A DNA stretch of 21,044 nucleotides from positions 292,278-313,321 of the forward strand of contig NW_003155240.1 in assembly GCF_000003605.2 (NCBI RefSeq). The letters are read 5' to 3'. The notes below the pieces were generated by a model. It ran no database searches. It was not told the DNA's origin and saw only the letters and a list, made by a program, of their open reading frames with translations. Made by a program: the position numbers and the translations under genes. Source of the DNA: Saccoglossus kowalevskii. Its lineage: Eukaryota > Hemichordata > Enteropneusta > Harrimaniidae. Below are positions 1 through 20,972 of this stretch, piece after piece (within the stretch, counting starts at the first letter, position 1; every line of letters starts with the position of its first letter).

Positions 1-3000
1 AGTGAGGGCACCTGATATTTTGACCAAATTCAAGAATAACAACTTATTAATCATGCTATGTGCCAGTCATTGTGATGTATATGTGTCCATCAAGCATTCC
101 TGCCAAAATACTGACAGATAGAATCAGAATTGATGAGGGTCTATCGTGATTACAAAAGATTAATTATCGTCAAGACTACAAATAAGTGTGATAAATTCGA
201 TGTACATCTGTATCTTGTGACGATTTCTGCCAAAAACTGTCCATCACAAGATTTTGGTCTCGTCAGTCAATTCATTAGTCTGTGTTTACAGCTGAACGTG
301 TGTGGCGGCGAAGGACAATAAACATTACCGGTTTAATTAGTGTGCAGAATTACTGGGGATATTCAACAAATTGGCTGTTGTAACTTAATTGTGACTTCAA
401 TGGTCTGTAGAATACTTATCTAATAAAAGTAAAATAAGTAAGATGTATATTTAGTGTTCATTATTTGGTAATTCCGATTAATTTTGGATGAGACGTACTA
501 GTTTTCCGTTAATACAGAAGTTGTCGTGTTACAGTGCTTCTCCTGCAAAAGTGCATCTGTGATAGGCAAGCCGTAATCTTTATTATAGTTTGATGATGAA
601 AATAACGAAGCCCACTGCCTCCATATTATATGTCTGTACTACATGTGGTTATATCGTGATTGCATTCGAGTAATTGAAATTACGATGTCAAAAGGTATCC
701 ACTGCATGTTGAATATCTGGCGAGTTATCGTTGTAGTGTGAATAACACACACACACTGACACGGACACATTGTGTTTTTGTCCAATGTAAGATACAATAG
801 TCGGGACCCCCTTTTCAAGATCACATTTTTTTCAACCGTTATTTCTAGAGTAGTTAATTAAATTATACAGATATCCGGATAATAATATAACAGATCAGTA
901 CTTTGTGTTAAATTAGGGGAAAATTTCCCAATGATATTGCGAGTATCTGAAAATGACTCGGTAGTGAGATTTTGACTACTGTGTGTATAGAAAAAAAATC
1001 AGAAAAGGACATTAGTTTAATTTCATACAATCTTAAATCTTAAAAAACAAAAGACATATCTTCTGTACCACAGTGTGTCATACTAAACACGTGAGGCTAT
1101 AGTTGAGGTCAAGGTATCGCGAGAGACTACACCGTGAAAGCACGTTATCTTGTCTCATTGATTGACACATATCGATTATATTTATATCTATTGATAGGCA
1201 AACCACAGTGACTACATTGTGATAAATCGATGATAAGTTCAAAATCTAAATGCTTTTCAGTACGACGTAAATGACAATGGGCGAAGTTTCCAGAATTTAT
1301 CATTATTCGTCCTGAACTGAGCATGGGTACGTATACTAAACATGGATTTCTATAAAAGATTCTAAATACGTACAAACATTTGCAAAAATTAACCCATTCT
1401 CAAATTACAAAAACATCAAAATCAAACCCTATGTGCGAAGGAATTCCCCGTGAATTCGAAACGGTGTGTATTCACCTAAGAGATTAACCGGGCTCACCGG
1501 GAAATTCATATACACGTAAAAATTAAGACATAAATATTTTAAAATGTTCCTTTTTTTTCTTTATCTTATTATTTTTAGAAAAAATATACCCTTATTTTGT
1601 TTTGTTTTCCGATTTTAATAATCCGAAACATCTTTAATACGTGCATCTGTTCGAAAACCATGTTGCAGCTTGCGTACCGAGTTCAAGGGACCTTCCCGGG
1701 TACTGTTGATTCGGTATCTTTGCTATAAACGCTAAAAACTGGGCCTCGCATGTTCGAATACAAGTAATGTGCATCCAGAGAGCTTCACAACTATGTACCG
1801 TTGTGTCAAGTCAATACGCTACCCCTGTATCCCATGCAGTTTCAACCGACTAGTGGTTTAACTTCGTTTAGCGTGAACATACATGATATTGTCGATCCAT
1901 GTTTGGTGTGCGATCTCACGAATTAGTTTAACTTGAGCCTTCAGCCACTGTGCTGCGGTGGTCGTGTAGTGATTTAATTTATTTCGGGAGGAGGGGGGGG
2001 GTAATCGACGCATGTTATAGTTTACTATGATTTCAAAATGGAGGCTTTCAGTGGTACTAATCGGTACACTCACGCTGTATAGACACAAGTAAGAATACAA
2101 TATACACTCGAGGATCGACTTTGCCGCAATTTCGGTATGTTATATATGTTAGCGTGGATGGTGATTTTCGTCGTCGTATGAACCAAAGTTACAAGAAACT
2201 CCAACGCCACAGCTGTAATAATTACACATACCCCTTCTATATCGACAGGCGCAGTGCACCGCAGACTACAGACAGTCACATATCAGTAGACACTCAGTCA
2301 ATCATCTTATCGTGTTGCATTTATTCACAGTGTCAAGTCGAGGAATGACCTCGAACCATGATCAATCTAGGATGTTCCTTTGTGTTTTATAAACCAACGG
2401 AAATAGGGTACTACAAGCAGAGTTCCTCTATCATGAAGGACTGTGGGAATGGTATTCTTTGAAATTACGGTTTTCAATAAGCCAGCACCTGATTCATCCC
2501 ATGAATGTTACAAATTTTGATTTCAGAATCATGGTTATTTCAATAAATCAGAAAAAAATGTTTATGATAGTCCCCGAGGCTAACAGAAATACGAAATGAA
2601 CCGGTATCAATGACAGTTTTATTGAACATACAGCGTTGTAGTTCGTTACATTCGTAATGCCATGACTTTTGCATGTCAGTGCTTTAACCACATATCTCCT
2701 CACGATAACGCTATCTTATCAAGGCCGCATGTAGATGCTGAGTCTACTCACTCAAATAGTTTACTTAGACGCACACTGACGTGACCGCAAAGTGATATTG
2801 ATCAACGAGAGCTGTCAAAGTCTGAACAGTGTGATAACTGCATCGCACTGGACAGCGCCAACACCGCCACAGCAATATGCAAATTCGTGGGAAGCCCCAT
2901 ACGTGACAGGTGAAATATAGTACAGAGAAATGTAAAAAGCATATAAGCGTGATAGAGAACGAGAGAGGGAGTGGCGTGGGAATTTTTTGTTAATTTATTT

Positions 3001-5891
3001 GCCAAAAGCATTGTTATTTGCACTTTGTGAGTTCTTTCGCTATGCGTAAAGTGAAAAGAAAAATATTACTGATTTTGCCATCCGTTTCTATATTTAGCGT
3101 TGCTATATTATCTGTATGTCGAATGGGAGGGGTACTTGTGCAGTAAGTCTAGCAGTATTGGACACGTGATGAAGGGCGTTCATTTTCACCACTTGTGTGA
3201 CAACGGGGACAACTGTTTAAAATGATAAAATATATAATGAGAATACGAAAAGTTGCAACGAAACACTGCGAGTTTGTGTTAAACGAACTTTGTGTTGTAC
3301 TTCTAAACCCAGCGGTCATTAAAACATACACCAATATCAGTTCCCGCAGCTTTAAATAATGTGAGAAACAGGACACCAAGAAACAATACAGCTCGAAAAC
3401 GTTTTTGCCAGAATAAACAAAACTGGTTTACACATATTTACAGTCTTTCTGTATATTTTTACAATATATTGTGATAATTGTTCAATACTGAAACCAATAA
3501 ATTTAATTTGAACTGTGGTCAGATTCACATTCAATTTGTCACGTAGAGCTTGACATTTGACATTAGAAGTTTGCTTTGGAAGTGGAATTCCACCCACAGG
3601 GATATATCTTTTGCACAATTCACGTTAACAAAATACTCTCTTGCAAAAATTGCAGCTAATATTGAATTTGAAATAATATTGTCATTTGAAAATTTCTCAT
3701 TATAGAACTGTACATTCCACCTCAATGCGGAGACGACACCAATATCGTCTCGTGCTCAGAGATGATAAGAATTTGCTGACATCAAACATTAGTGGGGCAA
3801 AAGCTGCAGACAGGAATTAAATTTGAACAATAGACCATTTTGGGATAAGGTCAATGTTCACGTGCACAATTCGTGAAGTGCGTTAAAAAATGACAATTTG
3901 TGAGTTTCAAGTGCGCGTGATATTTTGTTCGATTACATTAGCACCATTCTCGAAGCGTCAACTGAACTCCCTGACTGACTCTGGAAGGGACTAATTCTCA
4001 GGGCTAATTCTGGTCCCTTAACTACGCCACCAACGGCAGAAATCGATCAAGGCTTACGCCTTTCGTTTACCCATTATTGTCTGATTTATTCAAATCGCGT
4101 TACTAAAAGCCGAACGTTTACCAGAAAGCACTTAGTTTTATATCAAATAAAGACTTGGAGAATTATTTTAGTTGTTTTGTAACAACCAACTACGATATAT
4201 AGCAAGTGACACCGAAACTCGCAATTGGTCTATTTGCAATTTCTACAGAAAATTATTTCGCATTAACGGGAAATTATATTTCAATCCAGAAAAAAAAAAC
4301 TTCGTTCACCTCTAGCTTGACATCACATGTCTATTTCGTCGTCATGTTATTCGGTTGCATGGTTTCAAACGAGTATACAAAGAACACACTGTATTGACTA
4401 CAGAGCGACCCTTGACCGATGATATTCCAGATAGCATTCGACGGGAAATCTAACAAGATCGTAGGAACCCCCTAAAATTTGAAGCTGTGTATGAATTTTG
4501 CTATTTATTTTCTGGACGTTTAATTCAGGATTCATCCCTGGGGAAGGATGATATTCAGAATAAATTCCCGAAATAATTTAGGCTTTCAAGTTGTGGTTCC
4601 TTCGTACTGTGCTAGACAAGAGGTTTTGTTCATTTTAGACAATTACACCAGTAAAAAAATAAGATGTATTAAAACATTATTTTATATTTTTAGTTGCTGA
4701 AAATGTTGAACACAGACCTTGCCCGATACGAGAACCGACAATACAATCAGTCACAACCTTTGCCTTCTGAGACAGTCAAGTTCAAGCCCAGAGTGACAAT
4801 TGCCGTGGGTTCACATCAATGTCATCTGGTCGTTCAGATAGTTCTATTATCTCACATTGTCACGGTCACATGCAAAGAGTGGACGCGGTCAATACACTTT
4901 TCACACAGGGATTTCCCGACATGTTGTCAGTAAGACATCCCCCGTGACTGCAGGAAGTCTGAAAATTTGCCGTAAACGATCTATTTTTTTTTTATTTTGA
5001 GCCTCAGTTTCATGAATTCCGATTAATTTTCAACTAAAAATGGCCACCACTTACGATCACATAGACATTGATTTATTTAATGGGATTTTTTTGCTCAGCA
5101 AAACATTAACAATCTGTAAAGCTTTTAAATTTCTTACAATTTTCACAATTTAGTCGCACCAATTGTCAGTATTACGGTCAATTCTATCATATACCATAAC
5201 AAACAGAAACAGCCAATTGTGGTTATTCCTTTTATGTAGCCTTAGTTAAAAATCCTCTACCAAATTCACCCCGGGGGGGGGGGGGTCACCCTATATTAAA
5301 ACCTTACACCATGTGCATTCTTGCTAAAGAATAATATGCCCTTAGGGCTGGCAGTATATTGGCAAATCATACCCCCTATTGCGGACGCAATGTGAATTTA
5401 GTACCCCCTAGAACAGACGAATTGAAGAAAAACATCCTGCCCTCTATTGCAAGCATTCTCTGTCACTTTTTTTGCATTCAAGTGGAGTGTGATCAACTCA
5501 AACAAGCTACTTATGGTTGCTGTGTATGCAACTGCTGTTGGTGTCATTATTTGTTTTATGGGTTCGCCAATTCGGGGCCTAGGGTGGTGTATGGGAGTGG
5601 TTGTTGCGAGAAGGGGCCTACAGCGGGCGCAGCAGCCCTTTGAGTTTAGTCCTGGGGGCCTATTGCAGACATAAGCAATTTAAAGGGGGCCTATTTACCT
5701 CCAGCGCAGGCCCGCTTTAGAAGGTGAAAGACACACAAAATAATGCAACTTTGTGGTTGGAATACAATCAGAATAATCATATTTTATTAAAACTGAATGG
5801 CCATGTTTATTTTATTGATACGAGATTGTAACAATTTTTATAAGACATGCTCATACATAAACAAAGGCTGTTTGTTTCCTTCTTCTTAAAT
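1..5891. other. Intergenic DNA, no supported gene
   Basis: Nearly 6 kb without a gene I can support. Open frames are all under 100 codons, overlap on both strands and show no known domain. The longest, at 5359-5643 (94 codons, plus), is Cys-rich only because it crosses G/C-rich low-complexity DNA. A frame at 4694-4933 follows an acceptor-like TATTTTTAG but matches nothing I know. G-runs occur at 1993-2001 and 5273-5285, and a short CA run at about 745-757. The segment 5037-5050 (AAAATGGCCACCAC) equals one half of the 25-bp inverted repeat at 6278-6302. The stretch may be the far 3' flank of ARMH1 or upstream DNA of an off-window gene. Confidence 0.5.
5273..5285 (+). repeat. Poly-G run (13 G) preceded by four C
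   Basis: Thirteen uninterrupted G follow CCCC at 5269-5272. It lies in a locally G/C-rich patch (about 5265-5715) that contains several CCCCCTA and GGGGGCCTA tracts, unlike the AT-rich DNA on either side. Runs of this kind are unstable and may be miscounted in an assembly. Confidence 0.8.
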
Positions 5892-6193
5892 AAGGTTGAT
5901 CTGACACAACCGCAGACTTTTTGACCAAAGGTACTCACATTTATTTATTGCTAAATCTAGTTACAGACAGACGCAATTAATTTAAATTCATTTGCTAATA
6001 CAGTACCTTGTACATTACAAGCACGGTTTACTTATATTCAATATTTCATATTTATTTATTATACTTTGAAACATACACGTTATTAGTATATACATGTAGT
6101 TATAAATACACTGTGCTTACAATGTACAAGTTATGTTACATAGATTTATGAGTAAAGACCATTTGTGTCCAAAAATAACGTCAGATCAGCCTT
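5892..6193. mobile_element. Foldback/MITE-like element, about 302 bp
   Basis: The ends are inverted copies: AAGGTTGATCTGAC at 5892-5905 and GTCAGATCAGCCTT at 6180-6193 (13 of 14 paired). The pairing continues inward with divergence, for example CTAAATCTAGTTACA on the left against the complement of TGTTACATAGATTTAT on the right. It is strong again at 6007-6027 against 6109-6129 (CTTGTACATT with GCAC/GTGC motifs). The whole segment can therefore fold on itself. There is no transposase frame. I see no clear target-site duplication, so the superfamily is not assigned. It lies downstream of the ARMH1 stop codon on that gene's 3' side. Confidence 0.5.
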
Positions 6194-6214
6194 GTTATTA
6201 AAGAATACATATAA

Positions 6215-6690
6215 AATTTGAACATAATCAGTCAAGGAATGTCAGAGATATGGTCCTAGAACCGCTTTCATTAAAACAAAATGGCCACCAGTCAGCCATT
6301 TTGAGAAAGATGATGTGCATCAAAGAGCCATAGTGTTTACTGTACGTACCAAGTTTGAACAAAATCCATCCAAAAATGACCAAGATTCAGTTCCGGAATG
6401 CTTATTTTTGAGCACAAAATGGCCACCATTCAGCCATTTTTAAACATCATTAAACTGATACATCAGTATATCTATGACATGATGTATAAATGAATATTTA
6501 AAATTTGAACACAACCAGTCAAAGTCTATCAGAGATATGTCACTCGATCCGCCTTCATCAAAACAAAATGGCCGCCAGTTGGCCATTTAAAATCCGATCT
6601 GAAAAAAATTTGAACAAAATCCATCTGTAACCACCAGAGATTCAATTTTCGAATGCCACAATTGCTTGATTTTGATGACTTTTCAGCAAG
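6215..6690. repeat. Diverged ~140-bp tandem repeat with 25-bp inverted-repeat core (cluster 1)
   Basis: Four unit starts contain a form of AARTTTGAACA at about 6215, 6351, 6501 and 6606. Three of the units end in a 25-bp inverted repeat with outer arms AAAATGGC and GCCATTT(T) at 6278-6302, 6416-6440 and 6565-6589. The cores are spaced 138 and 149 bp. Units also share a segment of the type CAGAGATATG or CAGAGATTC between the start and the core. The last unit lacks the core. No open frame runs through the array. A second cluster of the same family lies at 8676-8960. Confidence 0.75.
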
Positions 6691-7383
6691 CATGTCTAAA
6701 ATATAGGTCTGGGAGAATGAACGCATGCATTTCATAAGTCTGTTTTCAGAAAATGTTATTGAAATAAAAATTTTTTTTACAAGTACTGTACACAACAATG
6801 CTGTGTTATTTTAATCAACAATTATTAACATACATGTATTTTATACAGTTGATTTAATAGTTATAACGTTCTTTACAATAAAAAAAGGCATGTTGAGTTT
6901 CCACTAACAGTATATATTGTAAATATTTATAGCTTCATTGGTTAATACTACCGGTATATTGTTTTCCTTGTATCCACTTGTTTTGGCAAACAGGAAGAAG
7001 ATAACATTATGAAAGGTTACACAATATTTTTCAATTGAAATATGAAACACACACTTATTTAATACACAATATGTTTTTCTGATGTTTAATTATCTTTCTT
7101 GGGGCAATGACTGTTTTGTCCGATATACAATATTTGCTTTAAAACTTTCCATTGATGGTAAAAGTGACATCATCTGTAATAGTAAAATCCAACTCAGGAA
7201 CTGGAAAGGCTTAGTGGAGAACCAGGTATCATGAGCAATTTAACAAATACAGATGATATTTGTGTCAAAACAATTCATTGGTACATCCAGTCTTCTTAAA
7301 ACCAATTTCTAGCTCAACACGAAGGGAATTATCTATACTGGCATCCTTGAATTTGAGTAGATAATTAATGTGATCACACATCT
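6691..7383. other. ARMH1 3' flank / probable 3' UTR
   Basis: AT-rich DNA with no supported coding frame of its own, lying just downstream of the proposed ARMH1 stop codon on the minus strand. Minus-strand ATTAAA hexamers at 7058-7063 and 7085-7090 could serve as polyadenylation signals about 300 bp after the stop. This is inference, since hexamers are expected by chance in such AT-rich DNA. If an alternative acceptor is used (see the terminal exon), coding sequence would continue here down to 7265. Confidence 0.35.
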
Positions 7384-16664
<9,281 letters not shown>

Positions 16665-17189
16665 GGTTCTGGTTTTATCGAACAATTTCTGATAGAAACA
16701 GTATCATGTGGATAAGCAGGTTTTGCACAGGATCCTGGTGACAGCAAACACCTACAACAGCAGATTCATTCTGATCCTATCATTCCCAGCGGTGTCAAAT
16801 CGGTATATATGTATTCTATCGATCAGCTATATTCATAAATTGTAACCAATCCAGGCAATGACATATGCAGCAAAATAATGTCGAAAATTAGTTTGTTATG
16901 GATTGTTGCTACCGTAATCAGTTAGCATGCGCGAGCTCTTGCATTGTGGGTCTGTTTTTGGGCCAAACCATTGTATAAAGGTGAGGATGTTATATTTACA
17001 CTATACAATTTCATTGCAGAGTATCTATTTGGGTACTCTGTCATTTTTACCAAATTATCTTAAAGAAATTATAGTTCTTTTTTCTCTCCTGATATTTAAT
17101 CTACAAAAATGTTAATGACAACTAGATGATAGGTAATTTTATAGACACCTATAAGTGAATGGTTAGTTCTTACAGAGACAGCGTTCAAA
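16665..17189. promoter_or_regulatory. Head-to-head intergenic region, probable bidirectional promoter
   Basis: Only 525 bp separate the ARMH1 start codon (minus strand) from the TMEM53 start codon (plus strand), so the core promoters of both genes should lie here. I see GCATGCGCGAG at about 16926-16936, close to the NRF1 half-site GCATGCGC, and CAAAATGGCGG at 17186-17196, a YY1-like site overlapping the TMEM53 start codon. No convincing TATA box is placed relative to a known start site. Assignment as a shared promoter rests on geometry and on the same divergent order in human. Confidence 0.6.
16981..17175 (+). other. TMEM53: Possible 5' UTR intron of TMEM53
   Basis: A donor-like AAAG|GTGAGG at 16981 and an acceptor-like TTCTTACAG ending at 17175 bracket 195 bp with a T-rich 3' part. 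Splicing them would place a short untranslated exon upstream of 16980 and leave 14 nt of leader before the ATG at 17190. This is inferred from splice-site sequences only. Confidence 0.35.
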
Positions 17190-17196
17190 ATGGCGG
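17186..17196 (+). promoter_or_regulatory. YY1-like site overlapping the TMEM53 start codon
   Basis: CAAAATGGCGG matches the vertebrate YY1 consensus (AAnATGGCGGC) in the coding orientation. YY1 sites of this form often lie just downstream of transcription starts or across start codons of broadly expressed genes. The match also follows from a good start context plus Ala as residue 2, so it may be coincidental. Confidence 0.4.
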
Positions 17197-18071
17197 ACGA
17201 GGACCTAGAATTTCATGTTATTTTCCCACCTGCGCTTTCTCCCGAAGAGAGGCCCAAAGCGGAAGATAGCATCTACCTGGACGACAACAAGGAACCTGTC
17301 GTAATACTACTGGGATGGACAGGCTGTCAGAACAAACATCTTGCGAAATACAGCGCAATTTATCAACAGCGACGACTGACAACAATTCGCTACACACTAC
17401 CGATAGAAAATGAGTTTTTGCGACAACATAAAGTCAAGGAGATTGCTGTTAAACTTCTGGAATTGTTGGTTGATCTCGGACTAGAGAATAACATTATATT
17501 CTTCCATGTATTCAGCAACGCTGGTGTGTTTCTTTATCACAGCATAACTGAGGTTCTTAATTCTCCTATTGAGCTTCATGATTCGTCACACACAGATCAG
17601 ACATTTAACCGGCTGGTGGCAGGCATGCAAGTCGGCGGGGTTGTTTTTGATAGTTCTCCTACCACAGCAACCTCCTTGACCGCTGGCAAGTTGATTGCAT
17701 CTGGGGCACCATATAACACGTTTATAAGATACACATTCGCGTTCTTTTACGCGATAGGGATGTGGTTTTTGGTGTTATTGGCATTCTGCATTCCTGTGCT
17801 CGCGCGGTGTATCGCTCCATACTCCACCTTTTACACCTCTTTGCAAAATGAGAGAGGGCGCTACCCTCAACTGTTCCTCTACTCAAAAGCTGACAGTATA
17901 GTGGATTTCAAAGACATCGAACGATTTGCAGAGCTGCGTAAGAAAATGGGTGTCCCTGTCCGAAAAGTCTGCTGGGAAGACTCTGCACATTGTTGCCACC
18001 TTGTGAGCCACCGAGAAGAGTACATAAACCAATGCGTCCAATTCATCAATGACTGCTTGAAAATGAACTAA
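17190..18071 (+). CDS. TMEM53: TMEM53 orthologue, DUF829 alpha/beta-hydrolase-fold membrane protein
   Basis: A 293-residue single-exon protein; human TMEM53 is about 277. The first strand and oxyanion-loop block PVVILLGWTGCQNKHLAKYS spans residues 36-55. The nucleophile elbow HVFSNAG (106-112) has Ser109; many relatives read FSNGG. YSKAD (231-235) offers Asp235 and EDSAHCCHLV (263-272) offers His267, so a Ser-Asp-His set is complete. A hydrophobic stretch at about 183-206 is a likely membrane segment. Human TMEM53 is a nuclear-envelope protein that restrains BMP-SMAD signalling, and its loss causes a bone dysplasia; enzymatic activity is not established. The start is well supported: CAAAATGGCG has A at -3 and G at +4, and the frame matches the family N-terminus. 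It lies divergent to ARMH1, 525 bp apart. Confidence 0.95.
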   Translation: MADEDLEFHVIFPPALSPEERPKAEDSIYLDDNKEPVVILLGWTGCQNKHLAKYSAIYQQRRLTTIRYTLPIENEFLRQHKVKEIAVKLLELLVDLGLENNIIFFHVFSNAGVFLYHSITEVLNSPIELHDSSHTDQTFNRLVAGMQVGGVVFDSSPTTATSLTAGKLIASGAPYNTFIRYTFAFFYAIGMWFLVLLAFCIPVLARCIAPYSTFYTSLQNERGRYPQLFLYSKADSIVDFKDIERFAELRKKMGVPVRKVCWEDSAHCCHLVSHREEYINQCVQFINDCLKMN

Positions 18072-20147
18072 AGCAGACACTGTAAAACATTAGGAAAGAG
18101 TTCCTTTTGTACCTACACCCCTAAATCTACCTCTACCCACAGCACTTACCAATTTAATTGTATATGCTCCTCCTAGGAACACTTATAGTTATCTATAATG
18201 GGCATTTCCAATTGAATGGGGGGGGGGGCACTTCGGGTGAGCCGGAGGGGTGTGTGAGTGTTTTCCTCTTTTAAATATACATGTAGCTGCTTGGTTATAA
18301 TGTAATGTACACAGTACTGTTTGACTGCCCCAAATAATGGTATAGATCAATGACAGAAGTTGAAAATGAATATCAGTGTTCTTCCCAGGTACAAAAAAAA
18401 TATAAATATTCAAGTATAACTAATTTGCGATATGTATTTTGTTACAATAGTAATAATTAACATATCTTCCATTGTTCCTTGAAAGTTCATAAATGGCAAA
18501 ACTGCATTGCTTGGGCAGAACACTTAGTTACCATACGACTTGTTATTTTGCTGAAATTGTTTGACCAAATGCTACTTCTGAACTTCTAAATCCATGCAAA
18601 CACAACTGATAAAGCAGTAAAAACATTTTGTCTATGTATTCATTAAAATGAAAAAATTTAAATTCCTATGCAGAATATGCACTGTTAACAGCACTCAAGT
18701 TGCCGTCCTCCTGAAATTTATTGACAGAACAGTTTTTTTATACAGAAGTACAAAATTATTAATTTTTTTTTAAAAAGAAACTCATATTTTCAAAATTTGA
18801 TATCAGAATTATGATCATTTGTGTAGTTGTGAATCTATGTAATAATTGCAGCAAACAATACTTTCGTGCTGTGTCAAGTTTTTATGTTCCATTCAAAATA
18901 TAATACTGTCATGTTTTTAGCTAAAATCTGGACATTATAGAAACATTGAATTATTTACAAATTTGTATAAAAAATAGCTAAAATTGAATGATCAAAGTCT
19001 AAATAGAGTACCGGTAGTTGATTATCAATCTATCTTACTGAATTACAGTGAACATGCGTTGCTTGCTTTGGACCTATATGCTAGCTATGTACTGGTTTGT
19101 TTGCAGAGGCTGTAGATAAATAACAAAAATGGATACACACAAGCATAATTTCACTCTAAATCAGTGTACACATTTGATTGTACTTAAACTGTGAAAGTAG
19201 TTAATGAAAGTTTGTATATATGGTATGTAGTTCAACCCTTTTGCTTATATGTGTGCTTTTTGTCACAAATTTACATATTTTCATGTTAATATTAAGCAGT
19301 GTATTGTCCTGAAATAAACGAAAATGACCAAAGATGTGTGATTCACTTCAACCACTGTCAGGAAGACTGCTGCAGCGATCTCAACCACGTTTGTGTAATT
19401 TCTGGGAATGGCTCATTGTCCATATCTTTGGGGTCCACCAGAAAAACCATTTGTTTGATCAACTGTTTTTTGCCTCCTGTTTGTGCTTTGTACAGACAGA
19501 AGGCAGAAACAGTGATGTTGTATGATGTCTGTCAGTCAAATCCTGTTACAACCGTATCTAAAGAACCAATGGGTGAATTGGGATGTATTTTTGTACAGAT
19601 ACTATGTGATGAACTCCAGACTCTGTACATACTAATTAACTCCTTTGTTGATAGTCTAGTAGCTCCAAGTAAATTACAACTGCGTATATACATATTCTTT
19701 TGTAGTTGAATGTCCAGCTACTTGAAGCAGTTGGCACATGCGCACGAGTCAGATGGCGTGTCAAGCGTCTACCCATGAGCCTTTGGGTATTTAGGTGCAT
19801 TATCGTTAGGGACTCAATTCCCGCATGTACACAGGTGAAGACCCCCTCGCTTTAATTTTTTGAATTGATCAATGCAGCAGCATGTGCATGCCAAGACAGA
19901 AACGGTTACATGTACAGAAAATGTCACATTATTGAATTCACTTCAAACAAGATTCTGGGAATTTACAAGCATCTCTAGTGTAAGTTGGACAAAGACAAGA
20001 CAGTGATTACGAACTTTAACTGTCTTGTTAGTTTGATACCCTTAATTGGGTTAAAAGATTTTTATACCACTGTCACGTGACCCATTGTTCCGATCGTAAG
20101 TTTATTTTATGCAGATTGTAAACCGCTACGGTTGTTTTCCTTTACAG
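18072..20147. other. TMEM53 3' UTR and downstream spacer
   Basis: AT-rich DNA after the TMEM53 stop codon. An 11-base G-run lies at 18218-18228. Plus-strand polyadenylation-type hexamers include ATTAAA near 18642-18647 and AATAAA at 19313-19318, so the 3' end cannot be fixed. The open frame 19299-19709 (136 codons, plus) is the longest unexplained one here. It is Cys-rich with no recognisable domain and may be chance. Confidence 0.5.
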
Positions 20148-20189
20148 CGTGTCAATCACAAGAGTTGTATTCATATCTAAATGTTACAG
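20148..20189 (+). other. Candidate 42-nt microexon of an unidentified transcript
   Basis: GTTGTTTTCCTTTACAG immediately precedes 20148 and CAG|GTAAGTAT follows 20189: both are near-ideal vertebrate-type splice sites around 42 nt, a multiple of three. Two of three frames are open; one reads QSQELYSYLNVTG. A second acceptor-like CTTGCAATTGCAG ends near 20285. I do not recognise the protein, and without a neighbouring identified exon this is only a candidate. Confidence 0.3.
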
Positions 20190-20972
20190 GTAAGTATACA
20201 CAACTTGTAAACCGGCATTGCCTCAGCTACATAATCAATATATATTTTATGAACTGCTATTGTAAATCATACCTTGCAATTGCAGAGCCTCTTACAACTG
20301 ACCTATTGCAGATTTCAATTGAGGTATTTGATAATTACTGTTATTCTAATAATACTTGGGTTATATGCCATGCTGGAAATTCCCCATAAACATGTGATCT
20401 CCACTGGTAAATAGAATGCAATATTTAACCAATAATATCAACGGTCTCATTGCAATGATATACAACGAGCATTCAAAGCATTAGTGCAATGGTGCTTAGA
20501 TTATAGATCTAAAAGACGCTCAATACTTTTGTAGAGACGATGTTTTGGGTAGAGAACCATCAATGTACAAAGAACATGCATCAGATTGAATTGTTTTTCA
20601 AAATATGAACATGGCTCTGCTTAAGCTGCTGTGGAACACTGGTGGGAGAGTCGGTAATAACAGCTAAACAGAAGTAAAGTAGCACAAACTGAACTATAAG
20701 ACAATCCTGAACAACCAAATTGATATATGTTGTACATGTAGGAAAGTTTCGACCATTCATTTGTTTCCACCGGTTGTGGTTGCCAAGTGGTGAAAATGTT
20801 CATATATTCACTCCCGGTGCTTACTATGGTATTTTTTGTATGAAATTTTGCTTTAACATGAATTCCTATTGTAAATAACTCCAAAACTGCTCATTTTTAC
20901 AAGTATTCAGACTAGTTTTCTCCAAAGAAATATTTTGATTTTGATAAAAAATCCTATTTAACAGGCTGAATA

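Noticed and set aside
4694-4933. 79-codon plus-strand frame after an acceptor-like TATTTTTAG, locally richer in G/C
   Set aside because: No domain recognised, no matching donor, and no second exon in phase. One acceptor-like site is expected by chance in AT-rich DNA.
5359-5674. Two overlapping plus-strand frames, one Cys-rich and one with a hydrophobic stretch
   Set aside because: Both arise in a low-complexity G/C-rich patch and overlap in different frames; neither resembles a known protein.
16665-16685. Alternative ARMH1 start at an in-frame upstream Met (MFDKTRT extension)
   Set aside because: The second Met begins the segment that aligns with the human N-terminus. The extension is not family-like, although initiation there cannot be excluded.
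19299-19709. 136-codon plus-strand frame downstream of TMEM53
   Set aside because: It overlaps a probable TMEM53 polyadenylation signal and has no recognisable domain or splice context. Its length alone is weak evidence.
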